From assembly GCF_902167145.1 (NCBI RefSeq), contig NC_050097.1:230907034-230971033 (forward strand): a stretch of 64,000 bases of DNA, read 5' to 3'. Every line of letters begins with the position of its first letter. The first letter of the stretch is position 1. Made by a program: the position numbers and the translations under genes. This document shows, piece by piece, positions 46,870 to 58,979 of the stretch. Source of the DNA: Zea mays. Taxonomy: Eukaryota > Streptophyta > Magnoliopsida > Poales > Poaceae. The notes under the pieces are model-generated. The model was not told the origin of the DNA. It made no database searches and worked only from the letters and a program-made list of their open reading frames with translations.

Positions 46870-46897
46870 CCGTCGCAACGCACGGGCACATACCTAG
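46870..46897 (+). other. Helitron 1 3' terminus
   Basis: Hairpin-forming CCGTCGCAACGCACGG, then GCACATAC and CTAG, with T next in the host. Helitron 2 ends with the same design, and about 60 bp upstream the two also share tttctatgtttcata / tatctatgtttata wording, so they are one family. Confidence 0.8.
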
Positions 46898-47338
46898 TAA
46901 AAATATAAGTTTCCAAAAATATCACTTACTGAGCAACACCTAAATTCATCGCGACTCTGCTAACAATTCAAAGGGCTATGTCGAATGAAGAGAAATATAT
47001 CCTACCAATTTATGAAAATTAGCGCCGGATAAAAAGGATGAGACATCTAAAGGAAAAGGTATGATACAAAGACTTAAAAAAATTCAGCATGGGAACAAAC
47101 TGAAATTGAAGCCAACCGAAAGTTGTGGGTTATACTGGCGACCCTTCCTCGGATTAAACTTGCAGACCGCAAGCACAGTAGACTGTTACAAAATCGTCGT
47201 GGATCCCTCGGCTCAACTGGTGACTACCTAGAGAGAAAACTAGGAGTTGTAAAACAAGAAGCCTAAACAAAGGAAGAACCGAGGAAAAAAAGATGGCGGA
47301 GCGGCGCTCCGACTAGGCTGCCCTCGCTGTCCGGCGTT

Positions 47339-50300
47339 GTGCCCCCAACTCTTGGCCATGGGGGGCCCCCGGTTGGCTCTGGTCCACCTGCTCTGGATTT
47401 CTCCGTCGGCCTTCGCTTTCAAGATTGGATCCTTCGCAAGTTTAATCGCCCGATCAATCTTCTCCCGGGTAAATTTGACCGTCATGAGTTCTTTTTAGTC
47501 ATCTCTTTCGGCAGGTGTTCCTTGCGCCTGTGTGAAGAGTCAGTGGACTTTCTTCTCCAATCCTTCATCGGTGGTTCAACGGAGCTTTTCAGAATTTCTC
47601 CTCTGTCGGACCGGGTTTTTCGATTCTCGCTTTCCTACAAGGATGTTGGTTTCGCAGTCTATAGACGTCACTCATTTATCTGTTCATCTTTCAAAGCGTA
47701 TCTTCATCTTTGGAACTCTGGTGGCCCTAATTGGATCAAAGAATGATAGCTTTACTCTAACAAAGAATCAAGTTCTTGGACTCTGGTTTCCCGCCGTCGT
47801 AATTCGTAGGCCTCATTTGCTGATGTCGTTCGAAAGCCAGCTTTGTCTGGCGCAAACTTGGTCCCTCTAGGCGGTCCGGTCAGGGCCGGGCTTTGCCCTC
47901 TGGTATGCAACACAGATCTTCGGTGTTCAATCGGATTTCTTATCATGTTCATCACCCCATCGATCAGTTGGCCTCTCGTTCAAATTCCCCTGCGAAGTTT
48001 GCAAGGCGTGCTCAATTTCAAAATTATTCAAAATTTAGCAACGACCGCCTTGAGAGGCTTAACTTTCGGTCTTCATTAAGGGGCTCCCGTGTTTGGCCTT
48101 AGGCTTCGCGGAATTTAATTTGGCGGCCCAAGAAGATACTGAAGCAACACCAGGAGATCTCTGAGCATAAGTTTGTCCTCAGTATTAATGGCACTCCCGA
48201 CCATATGTCGACTGACTCTCGTTTCTCCAGGGGAAATTCTATTTCAGGCAATAATTGTCAATTATTCAGAATTTCTGGTCAGAATTGTAAGAGGGATTTT
48301 CTTTCCTTCCCTAGTAAGTTTGAGAATGTCTCCTGGGAATACTCTCCACGACTGTGGTTCAAGGCTGCTCGTCTCTTGTCCACTGGTGGGCCTTCTTGAA
48401 AGTCGCCTAGAGGGGGGGTGAATAGGGCGAATCTGAAATTTATAAACTTAAGCACAACTACAAGCCGGATTAGCGTTAGAAATGTGAACGAGTCCGAGAG
48501 AGAGGGTGAAAAACAAATTGCAAGCAAAATAAAGAGTGAGACACAAGGATTTGTTTTACCGAGGTTCGGTTCTTGCAAACCTACTCCCCGTTGAGGTGGT
48601 CACAAAAACCGGGTCTCTTTCAACCCTTTCCCTCTCTCAAACGGTCACTTAGACCGAGTGAGCTTCTCTTCTTAATCAAACGGGACACAAAGTCCCCGCA
48701 AGGACCACCACACAATTGGTGTCTCTTGCCTCGGTTACAATTGAGTTGATCACAAGAAAGAATGAGAAAAAGAAGCAATCCAAGCGCAAGAGCTGAAATG
48801 AACACAAGTCACTCTCTCACTAGTCACTATTTGATTGGGAATGATCTATGGACTTGGGAGAGGATTTGATCTCTTTTGTGTGTCTTGTATTGAATGCTAT
48901 AGCTCTTGTAAGGTGTGGGAAGTCAGAAAACTTGGATGCAATGAATGGTGGGTGGTTGGGGGTATTTATAGCCCCAACCACCAAACTAGCCGTTTGGTGA
49001 AGGCTGCTGTCGCATGGCGCACCGGACAGTCCGGTGCACCACCGGACACTGTTCGGTGCGCCTGCCACGTCACCAAACCGTTGGATTCCGACCGTTGGAG
49101 CTTCTGTCTTCTGGGACACCGGGCAGTCTGGTGGTGCACCGGACAGTCATTGTTCATTGTCCGGTGCGCCATCTGGCTTTGCTCTGACTCTGGCGCGCAC
49201 TGTAGCGCATTTAATGCCTTCTGCAGACGACCATTGGTGTGAAGTAGCCGTTGCTCCGCTGGCACACCGGACAGTCCGGTGCGCCACCGGACACTGTCCG
49301 GTGCTCCACCGGACATTCCGGTGAATTATAGCGGAGCGGCCTCCAGAATTCCCGAAGGTGAGCAGTTCGGAGTTGGAGTCCCTGGTGCACCGGACACTGT
49401 CCGGTGGCACACCGGACAGTCCGGTGCGCCAGACCATGGCACACTTCGGCTGACTTTAGCTCTTTATATTTGAATCCTTTCTCGGTCTTTTTATTGGTTT
49501 GTTGTGAACCTTTGGCACCTGTAGAACTCATAATCTAGAGCAAACTAGTTAGTCCAATTGTTTGTGTTGGGCAATTCAACCACCAAAATCAATTTCGGAA
49601 AAGGTATAAGCCTATTTCCCTTTCACTTCTCCCCGCCCTTTTTTAATAATTTTGGCGAGTTCGCACAGGCGGTTCTTCCGAGAAGTGGCTCTTCGCCTTC
49701 CACGGAACTTGCACTATTTACAAAGCCCTCTTCCTCTTCGCTGTCGTGGGCGATCCCGTCGCTTTCAAGCCCTCATCTGCGCGGTGAGTGTTCTTCACGC
49801 ACGCGACCCCCTCCTTCCGAAGTCTCGGAAGGAATGGCGTTCCACAGAGTCGACCCCGCTCCATTCCTCCTTCACGGTTTTGTGGCGCAACAAGTTGATC
49901 ATCGGGAAAGCATGGTACGCACTGTCACCCGTCCTCAACCCTCCGCACATGAAGATTGGGGCATCGTTCTTGTTCAACCGCTACCAGAGCACGAGGTTAA
50001 TTTTCACTTTTTTGATGACATTATTCGTGAGTACCTCATGGGGGTTAGACACGTTCAGGTTAGGAGCATTCAGCGCTCCCATTTGGGTCAGGCTCTGGTG
50101 AGATTCAGGTTTGCTTTTGATAGAGACAATCTTGTGGCTTTGGGCCCGCAACAAGCCCTGGGGTTTTCTTTCACTGTTATTAGGCACAATGAGGCTTGGA
50201 ACCAGCGTGTGCTGTACTTTAACCATGAGTGCTGGCTTCTTCTACTCAGTTTCCCTTTAGATTTTGGACACATGAGCATATCTAGAATGCAATCGGGTCT

Positions 50301-51300
50301 TTTGGTAGGGTGCTCATGTGGGACCTGACCCGTGTAATGTGACTAGATTGCTTGTTAGGGCCAGAGTGATGTCTCTTCAAGAAGTTCCCCAATTTATTGT
50401 CTTTTCGGTTGCTGAAGGGTTTCAAGGAGTCTCCTGGACAGTTTAGTGTGACATCGTCCAATAATTTATGCTTGGTGCTCAGCCACAAGATGAAGACCCT
50501 GTGCCCCCTTATCCCCATGATGGTCACCAGCTTCCGGTGGAATACTTTGGGATGGGGCAGCCTGTGGCCAATTTTCAATTTGATCTTAACATCCCCCCAT
50601 GGGAGGAATTGAAGAGGAAGCAGTCAATGACAACAACGCTGATGATGGTTGGGATGCCTGGCCGGTTCAACAGGCTCAACAAGCTCAACCCCCTGCGCCA
50701 GTGCCAAATGATAACAATGAGGAGGAACAATTCAGTTATCAACTACTGGCCTCGAAGACCTGTCCTCTGATGAATCTGTGGGTCTTTTCAATGACATCAT
50801 TATCCCACAAGAGGTCCACTTCCCTCAAGAGGAAGCCCTAGAACCTGAAGACGCAGTTTTTGCTTTGCCAACCTTTCCCCCAGCGGGTTTGATTTTGGAG
50901 GGAAACAACGGCCAAGGGGAGGAGAACATGCATGTGGAAGAAAACATCAATGTGAGCTTTATGCAACACTTGGAGCAGCCCAACCATGATCCAGCATATG
51001 AAGATTACCTGGCTAGAAAAAACCTTTCTTCTTGGGCTGAAATGTTCCCCACCAACTCAGAATTTATTCCTGTTCCAAAAATGTGGGTTGGCTTTCTTTA
51101 TGTTCCTGCTATTGAGGCCGGATTCTTTTGAATGGGCCAAGAAATTCCTGCTGTCTGGTGCTATCTCTGCTTTCGTTGAGCCCAACATGGAAACTGTCTC
51201 CATCAAGATTCCCTCCAAGTGCCTGCCCCCTCCTAGTCAGGAATCCCATGTGGAACCTCACTCTCCCTTGCCTGCTGAAGCCGTCAACAGGAACAAATAG
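47339..51300 (+). pseudogene. LINE ORF1, broken
   Basis: The first part (47339-47746) has the conserved plant LINE ORF1 wording: DRHEFFLVISFGRCSLRL, then ESVDFLLQS, DRVFRFSL and HLWNSGGPNW. After the solo LTR the frame resumes with the RNA-binding fold (49858-50320: WGIVLVQPLPEHEVNFHFFD, GQALVRFRF, DLGFSFTVIRHNEAWN-like). A degraded acidic C-terminal part runs to about 51300. Many frame changes and stops. The product would bind element RNA. Confidence 0.75.
48397..49625 (-). mobile_element. Sirevirus solo LTR inside the LINE
   Basis: It runs from TGAAAGTCGCCTAGAGGG to ccctttca, 1,229 bp, inverted, with CTTCT on both sides (48392-48396, 49626-49630). The interior has crisp copies of CACCGGAC...GTCCGGTG palindromes near 49020, 49130, 49265-49320 and 49385-49430, the published hallmark of Sirevirus LTRs as I recall. 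No internal region remains, so it is a solo LTR left by recombination. The ORFs reading through the palindromes on both strands are artefacts. Confidence 0.9.
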
Positions 51301-52034
51301 TTAATCTTGGTTGACACTGAAGTTAGAAGGAGTGTCAGGCTTCGGGAGAAGGCTAGAGGTTTTAAAAGTTGCTCTGGAATGAGGAAAAATGTTCCTGCTG
51401 TGCTCGGATTTCTCCACCATCTATCTCTCACAAGATTATTAAGAAGTTGGGAGTTGAATTCTGCAAAGTTGATCCTTCCAAGTTATGCCCTGATGTCCTG
51501 AATAGCTCCAGGACCTCCAGCTCTGCCATTCAGAGGCCACATGCTTCTTCTAGTAGCAGGTCTGATCTGTAAATGATGCCTGAAGTTCAGAGGGATGAAT
51601 CAGATGATGAAGATGATGCGGGGTCACGCGCCTCGGCTGGGAAGTAAGGCTTCGCCTTCTCCCTTGGGCCAGACAGTTTTTACTGTGCCTGCGTTGGTGA
51701 AAACTTTTGGTGCAATGTATGTATAACAACAAAACCACTCTTTCTGGTGATGGGCTTGTCGTGCCCTTTTTGTCTGCCACAACAAACTCTATTCGAGCTT
51801 TTGGCTCTTGGGTTGTTGGCATGAATATTTATAATATGTGGGATTTATGTAGTTTGTTCTTATGGTCTTTATGGGAAGCTTCATGTTTGATTCTCTTGGG
51901 GAGATTTCTCATGTAACCTTGGAATCTCAACTGGTCTTCTGGATTTATCTGCCCTCGATCAAATTTTTACTTGGGCCTCTACCGGCGTATGCTATGCGTA
52001 CTGTTGGCTTCTAATGAAATGATTACGGTTCTCT

Positions 52035-55000
52035 ATGGCTAATCCCCCACAGAATATGCATCGGTCCCTGAAAATTTTGTCTCACAACATCAGAGGCATT
52101 AACTCTGACACCAAGTGTAACTCGCTGCGGAATAATATTTTGGAATCTAATTGTGACATTATTTGTATTCAGGAGACAAAAAAGGAGTCCTTCGATGACT
52201 CATATATTCGGTATTTTTGCAACAGATCTTTAGATAAGTTCGCTTATGGTCCCTCTATTGGAGCTTCTGGAGGTTTTATCACAATTTGGAAAGGAATTCA
52301 CTTTGATGCTGAGGTAGTTGAGCAGAATTTGTTTGGGCATACAATTCTTTTCGGTCTAAATTAACAAGTCAAGTTTGGTGGCTAACCAACATTTATGCCC
52401 CATGCTCTCCTCAAGGGCGAGAGGCCTTTCTTTCCTGGTTCTCTAACCTTGAAATTGATGACGACAAGCTCTGGATTTTCTTGGTGATTTCAACATGATT
52501 AGATTTCTCGAAAACCACAACAAACAGGGAGGAGACCCCACTAGAATGCTCAATTTTAATTTGGCAATAAGCCAGCTGGGATTACAAGAAATTCTCCTCA
52601 AGGGACAAGCCTTCACTTGGTTAAATATGCAACATCACCCTTTACTCGAAAAGCTGGATTAGTGTTTTGTTTCACAGGCTTGGTCTTCCAACTTTCCTGC
52701 CACTTCTGCTCATTCTCTGGCTAGGGGTGCCTCGGATCACGTTCCTTGGGTGGTCAATGTACAAATTAACGTTCCTAAGCCGCCCATTTTCAGGTATGAA
52801 AATTATTGGCTACAACTTGAAGACTTTCACTCAATTTTTCAAGGCTCTTGGACTCAAACGTTGTTTCAGCTGGATCCAGTGAAACAGCTTATGGCTAAAT
52901 TCAAACGGTCAAGAAAATTGATCCAAGGTTGGCATAAATCCCTTCCCAATCTAGCTAAGTTGATTGTTAAGGTTGAAATGATCATTCAGCTTATGGACTT
53001 CATTGAGGAAAGCAGAGACTTAACGATTCAAGAATGGAATCTTAAAGATGCTCTTGTTCATCATTTGCATGACCTACTTTCAAAGCAGCGAACATACTGG
53101 AAACAAAGAGGTCAAATCAAATGGGCTACTTTGGGGGATGCTGGCACGAAATTTTTTCATGCGAATGCCACTATCAAGCATCGTCATAACCTTATTTTGT
53201 CTCTCGAAGACGATAATGGCATTGTTGCTACCTCTCATGTGGACAAAGAACTGTGCTCTTCCAAACCTTCAAAGATAGATTGGGGACCTCTCAACAAACG
53301 TCTATGGTATTCAACTTATCTTCACTGATCCAGCCAATTAGCAACCTGTCAGAATTGGAGACGCCCTTCTCACACAATGAGATAGACCAGATCATCAAAA
53401 ACTTGACTACAAATAAGTCGCGAGGCCCTGATGGTTTCAACACGGATTTTGTGCATAAATGTTGACCAGTGATTGCTTCAGATTTCTATGAGCTTTGTGA
53501 CAAATTTTATGAAGGTTCAATTTGCATAGATAGCATCAATGGCTCCTATGTGACTCTCATCCCCAAGCACAGCTCTCCTGCCTCGGTGGGTGATTACAGG
53601 CCGATCTCCCTCATCAACACAAGTGTGAAAGTGCTGACAAAACTTCTTGCTAACCGTCTTCAGTTGGTGATCACCAAATTAGTCCACCAGAATCAATACA
53701 ACTTTCTGAAGGCAAGGACAATTCAGGATTGCTTAGCATGGGCTTTTGAATACATCTCTATCTGTCACAAGTCGGGCAAAGAAATGGTAATTCTAAAGCT
53801 GGATTTTGAAAAAGCTTTTGATAAATTAGAACATGCAGCTATCATTGACATATTGAGGCATAAGGGGTTTGGGGCCAAATTGATCCACTGGATATCAATG
53901 ATTTTAGGATCTGGTACATCCCAAGTGCTTTTAAATGGTGTCCCTGGAAGACGTTTTCATTGCAGGCGCGACGTCAGACAGGGGGAACCCATGTCCCCTC
54001 TTCTCTTTGTCCTGGCAGCAGATCAACTTCAGTCAATTGTTAACAAGGCTAAAGACTGTGGCATCCTCAAGCTCCCAATCCCGCATGCATGTGGGGCTAA
54101 ATTTCTGGTTATTCAATATGCATACGACACTATTTTGATCTTGGAGGCTTGACCTAGACAACTATTCTTCCTCAAAGCGATGCTTAATTCATTTGCAGAT
54201 TCTACAGGCCCCCATGTGAACTATCACAAATCTAATATTTATCCCATCAATGTCTCAGACCAGAAATTAGCAATCTTAGCAAATACGTTTCACTTCAAGG
54301 TTGGAGCTATGCCTTTTATGTATCTCGGGCTTCCCTTGGGCCTTAAAAACCCAACTTGGGAGCGTTTCTCCCCCTCATTCAGAAGATCGAAAGAATACTT
54401 GCGTCAACTTCTGTCTTTTTATCTCAGGTTGGTAGACTACAAATGGTTAATGCGGTATTCTCCTCTCTCCCAACCTATTTCATGTGCACCCTGAAACTCC
54501 CAAAAACAGTGATCAAGCAGATTGATAAATTCAGACGACACTGCCTTTGGAGAGGAGCATACATAAATGCAAAAAAACCACCTCAAGTTGCTTGGAAAGC
54601 AGTCTGCAAACCAAAAGCTCAGGGGGGCTAGGTGTCATAAACCTTGAGTTGCAAAACAAAGCTCTTCTTATGAAATGCCTCCATAAATTTTTTTAATAGA
54701 GCCAACATTCTGTGGGTTAACATTATTTGGGCCAACCATTATAGCAATTCTCTACCTTCAGATAAACCCGTCGGTTCATTCTGGTGGAAATATATCCTCA
54801 AAATTCAAGACATATTTAAGGAGTTAGCCCGGGTTGAGATTGGAGATGGAAAAACTACACTACTGTGGCACGATAATTGGGATGGTTTGCGCAAATCTGT
54901 AAGATTCCCGGAACTCTGGTCTTTTGCCTCTTTCAAAGACATCACCATCCATCAAGCAAGGCTGACTTCGCCGAATGAGATGTTTCACACTCCCCTGTCT

Positions 55001-55637
55001 GCTGAAGCGTTTGAGCAGCTTCTTGCTTTACAAGACATTTTGACAAATCTCCAGTTACATGATCACAATGATAAATGGCTCTGCAATTCCTCTTCCAGTT
55101 TGTTTTCCTCTCAGAAGGCCTACTCTCACATGATCGGTAACCAACCGAGCCACCCCTTTTTTCCTGGTTGTGGAAATCCAAATGTCAACCCAAGCACAAG
55201 GTGTTTTTTTGCTGCTGCTAAAAAATAGATTGAATACCCGCTCTTTCCTCAGGCAGCGTTCAATGCCATTGGACTCCTTCACTTGTGACAACTATATTCT
55301 TCAAATGGAAGAGACGGTTATCCATGTTTTTTTCAAATGCAACTTTGCTCAGAGATGTTGGTTACTATTGGACATCCGTCCGCCTCGAACAACGGATCTA
55401 CTTCATACCCTGCTGAGGATTAGAAGGAGATGGAAAGTCCCATGGAGATTGGAAAGCATCATCATTATGACTTGGTGCATTTGGAAAAGCAGAAACAATT
55501 GGATTTTCAATGAGACTCCACCCACAATTAATGAGTGGAAGGAAATGTTTAAAAAAGAAATGATTCTGGTGTGTCATCGAGTCAAGCCTTCTCTGAAAGA
55601 GGAAATTAGTAATTGGTTGCAGAATTCTGTATTGTAA
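52035..55637 (+). pseudogene. LINE ORF2, endonuclease and reverse transcriptase, broken
   Basis: Endonuclease start: LSHNIRGINSDTK and IICIQETK (catalytic Asn and Glu regions). Reverse transcriptase from about 53380: KSRGPDGFNTDF, DYRPISLINTSVKVLTKLLA, LKLDFEKAFD, RQGEPMSPLLF. The catalytic box reads Y-A-Y-D at 54117-54128 where Y-A-D-D is required. The C-terminal zf-RVT-like region (55170-55630) follows. Frame changes occur near 52360, 52660, 53290 and 54150, and several stops are present. Not functional. Confidence 0.8.
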
Positions 55638-55740
55638 TCCTTTCTTCCTTTCTTGTCTCTGTAAATTCACTCTTTGACTTAGTTTTTTTGAGTTAATAAA
55701 TTACTGTAGGGCCTTCCTTCAGTACCTTCGCTTAAAAAAG

Positions 55741-55937
55741 GTATGATACAAGATAAAAAGAAGGGCCATCACCACCATAAATTAGATGCAAACTAGTTGT
55801 GACCGAGTGCTATCAGATGCATTCATGGAGCTTGTCGTCTACCACGACATAGAACACCAGAAATCAAGCACAAGATCTGACATATTATATGTGTTTCACC
55901 AAAACAACATGTTAACCATAGGTGTAGGACACACTAA
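55741..55937. other. CACTA-2 spacer before the MITE
   Basis: It begins with the second copy of the LINE target duplication. Nothing else supported. Confidence 0.4.
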
Positions 55938-56064
55938 GGGGGTGTTTGTTTGAGATTATAATTGTCCAGATTATATAATCCAACAAATTTTTTAACTAAG
56001 TGTTAATTAAAAATTTGTTGGATTATATAATCTCGGCAGATTATAATCCCAAACAAACACCCCC
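55938..56064. mobile_element. MITE, copy 2
   Basis: A 127-bp element with terminal inverted repeats GGGGGTGTTTGTTTG-AGATTATAAT, matched on the other end with one mismatch. The interior is a long hairpin. The same family as 35412-35554. Flanks are TAA on the left and AAC TAA on the right, so the exact target duplication is unclear. Confidence 0.85.
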
Positions 56065-57102
56065 AACTAATATAACATATGACACATACATGTCTACCTA
56101 CCGTTCACAGGAAAATGGCACACACCTCCAGGGTTTTGATCTTTTGCTTGCAAAGGAGCGACAAGGGGCGGGTGGCCAGCCAGCTGTCGGCTAGCCTAAA
56201 GGCCTGGGCGTTTAGCCTGGTCGGGCGACCGTTGTGCGGGATCGTGGGTGGGCGGGGAGGGGCGATGTCGCGCACCCGTGCTGGAGCGGCCAAATGTGAG
56301 CTTGCAGGGGCGCTGCGCTGAGCGCGAGCGTGGGGAACACGAGTGGGGTGCAGTGTGCGGGTGCCGCGAGCAGGTCCGATGAGCAGTGGGCGAGTGTGGG
56401 AGCGTGAACGGCGACGCGGTGTCGCGGGAGCAATGATAGTGCAGAGCGACTCGAGGTGCAGGGCTGCTGGAACTGCCTCCTGCTTGCGCGCTAGGGTTTG
56501 GGGCGCTGACTACTAAGCACTCAATACCGCTAGGCCGACAAAGGCTAGAGCCTGGGCACGTGCCCCAGCTGACCGGGCAGCCTGGGCACATGCCCTAACT
56601 GACCGGGCCTTGGCTCTGCCCATGACGAAGAGGGATACACCGCGAGTGTGAGGAGTGGGAGGTGGTGAGGGGCTGACAAGGGATCTTACCGAGGGGAGCC
56701 GCACAGCCGGTCGCTCATAGGAGGGGAGCGGCGGTGCCAGTCATAGATGGGAGGGGATGGCAAGGGTTTGGTGATATGTGGTTGGACAACGTCATGGGTA
56801 TGGAGCCACCACCAACCGATGAGAGGGGTCACCACCAAGCGGTGAGATGCGCCACCGCTGAGACACGCTGTCGTCGAGCGTAGACGCGCCGTCGAGATGG
56901 GGATGCAGCGAGCATCGGGATGCACCAGCAGCGGGCGATGGTTGTGCACTGGCCTGGTGGTTGAGATGTGGAATATGTGACTAGGGTTTCTCTTAGTGGA
57001 TAGGTCTTTAGATGGACCTTTGTAAGTAAATAAGAAAAAACACTCACAATAGAAACCAAAATCAAGTTAGTCTTGTTGGTGAAGTCATTGTCATTTAAGT
57101 TA
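56065..57102. other. GC-rich spacer of CACTA-2
   Basis: From 56150 to 56950 the DNA is GC-rich with overlapping Pro/Arg/Ser-rich frames on the minus strand. No motif or splice structure was recognised. It may be another captured exon region. Confidence 0.3.
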
Positions 57103-57734
57103 TCTCTACTACATATTAAGGCAATAGTGTAGACCGCACAATATGCCCCCGCCCCATCCTCATCCCGCGTGCTCCGCTCGTCAACCAACCAAACCTCCCT
57201 CTGCTAAAACCCCATCGCCCTCCTCCACTATGGCCGCCTCCCCAGCCCGACGCTCCCATTTCCCCAACCTCGGAGCCGCGACTTCCACCCCTGCGCTCGC
57301 CCCTTCCCACACGCACCCGCAGGATACCCGGAATCCGCGACCCCGACACCTGCTCCAGCGCCACCCCCAAGATGCCTGGACTCTGCGACCGCACACCCAT
57401 CATCACTCAGCCAATATTCATGTCGTCGTCGTTGGTCTCCTGCTCCGCCCGGTGTCCCCGCCCTTCTACTGCCACGCTCTTGTGGGAGGCAACCCACTCG
57501 CGGCTGCACCCCACGCCCTCCTCCTAAAACCCCTCGCGTCCAAGCCCCCTGTATCGTACCACCAACCCATGCCCCTCCACCAACGACGCCAGCATGGCCC
57601 ACCCCATGTCGTCGCAGTCATCGCCTCCAAGCTGGTTCTCAAGGTACCCTTCGTATCCATTCCATCCCGTCATTTGTGGTGGGATGTCGCATGATGGATC
57701 GATCGACTGCTTCGAACTGCCTGTCTTGGGTTGG

Positions 57735-58454
57735 GGTGCTGCGCATGACTCAAAGAAGTACCAGCAGTCGAACTACATGACGGCAAAGTTCACCAGTGTG
57801 GCTAACATTCCCTTCCTCTTCCTCCAACTCCCGCGGATATCCTCAAGGCCCACAACCTCCTCGTCGGCCACAAGACCGCACTCTTCATCGTGTTGTGGTT
57901 CGTACGGTCCCCAATTCGCGTCTCAGGTTTCACCTCCTCTGTGCCTATCTGTGGCGCTTGTTTTGATGGATTTGATTGCACACTTCAGGGTATGCTCACT
58001 GGGCTTCTGCAACCTCTTGCCCCTCTCCTATTTCACCAAGAAGAGGGAGACAGAGGCTGTCATCTCCACCTATGCGGTCCTCGTGCAGCTCGCCATGGCG
58101 GAGTCCATGCTGGTGCCACAGTTCTTTACCGCCTCAGTTGTTGTGGCCATTGAGCTCATCCTAAACTTCCTCAATTACTTTAGCTGGCTCTCTCGAACCC
58201 TCTTGCTGTTGTGGGAGGATTTCATCATAGCCGGCGGTCTTGTCGTGCTACCTTAGGTGAAAATGACTATTTTTTATTTGGCAACTTACAAATCCAGCTG
58301 GTTCTACTATTCAGTATAGTGTTGATACAAATTTTTCCTTCTTCTATCTCTTTTTGGTGAATTGAAAATGCAGGTCATGTGGTTAACATTTGTTCCCTTC
58401 ATCCACAATAGCGTACTACATGGCATAATTTCTGGTTCTTTGGCTGTTGCGATG
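57735..58454 (+). pseudogene. MEX1: Maltose exporter MEX1 fragment
   Basis: MEX1 exports maltose from the chloroplast during starch breakdown. Seen: an exon to 57901 (MTAKFTSVANIPFLFLQLP, AHNLLVGHKTALF), an exon 57989-58256 (GMLTGLL, YFTKKRETEAV, YAVLVQLAMAESM, NFLNYFSWLSRT, LLLWEDFIIAGGL) and an exon 58374-58454 (VMWLTFVPFIHNSV, GSLAVAM). Breaks: frame changes near 57837 and 58010, about six residues missing after EAVI, and TAG in place of CAG at the end of the middle exon. The transit peptide and C-terminal half are absent. Confidence 0.85.
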
Positions 58455-58979
58455 GTACGACACATCAAATTAACTTGCATTAAGCAATATATTTTTATTA
58501 ATTCTGGTGTCACCTGAATGACTCAAGTAAAACTAGAAAACTAAAAAATGTATTGTCTTTAAGACTCTGAAGCAACCTTTTATCATTTTCATTATACAAA
58601 ATTTGTTGACCATGCTTGATGTCAAATTTAAAGCAGCCAATGTATTAGGAGAGACATTGTTCTAAGTAATCATGTGAACAATAATGAAGTCCGTGCAAAT
58701 TTGTTTCCGAGCCCAGAGTACAAACGACGCCTATGGCTTCACCGGTGGTGATGCTAGACCTGACATGGTTCTCCGTGTGCAAGATAGAGGCGACATGTAT
58801 GCTGTCTACACAAGCAATCACCCCAAATAGCAGTACACAAACCCTTCACCGGACTGCAACGATGGAGCGCTCTGGAACAAGGTGTGGACAAACTATCCTA
58901 CAACATGCATCCTGTTTCGCTTGCTATCCGATAGCTGTACAATCTTTAGATTATGAAAACTGAACTTTTTGCCTTGCAG

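Larger units (their letters stand above)
40441..46897 (+). mobile_element. Helitron 1 with gene fragments
   Basis: The 5' end TCTCTACTACTCTA follows an A, and the 3' end has CCGTCGCAACGCACGG, which can fold as a hairpin, then GCACATAC and CTAG, followed by T. Both ends fit the maize Helitron consensus I recall, and insertion between A and T is the Helitron rule. Length is 6,457 bp. Cargo, all in the same orientation as the element: GC-rich exon-like DNA (40450-41520), unknown exons (41420-41700 and 43437-43710) and MTP exons (42257-42760). No Rep/helicase, so non-autonomous. Confidence 0.85.
47070..55735 (+). mobile_element. L1-type LINE with target duplication
   Basis: An aaaaggtatgatacaa sequence lies on both sides (47054-47069, and again starting at about 55736). 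This is a long, slightly imperfect target duplication of the LINE kind; the right copy follows a short A run. Inside are ORF1 (RNA-binding type), ORF2 with endonuclease, reverse transcriptase and C-terminal zinc-finger regions, all broken. Length without the nested solo LTR is about 7.4 kb, close to full length for plant L1 elements. Confidence 0.85.

Noticed and set aside
49034..49531. ORFs with repeated HRTVRCATG / GAPDSVRW text
   Set aside because: They translate the LTR palindromes in several frames and strands; no protein constraint.
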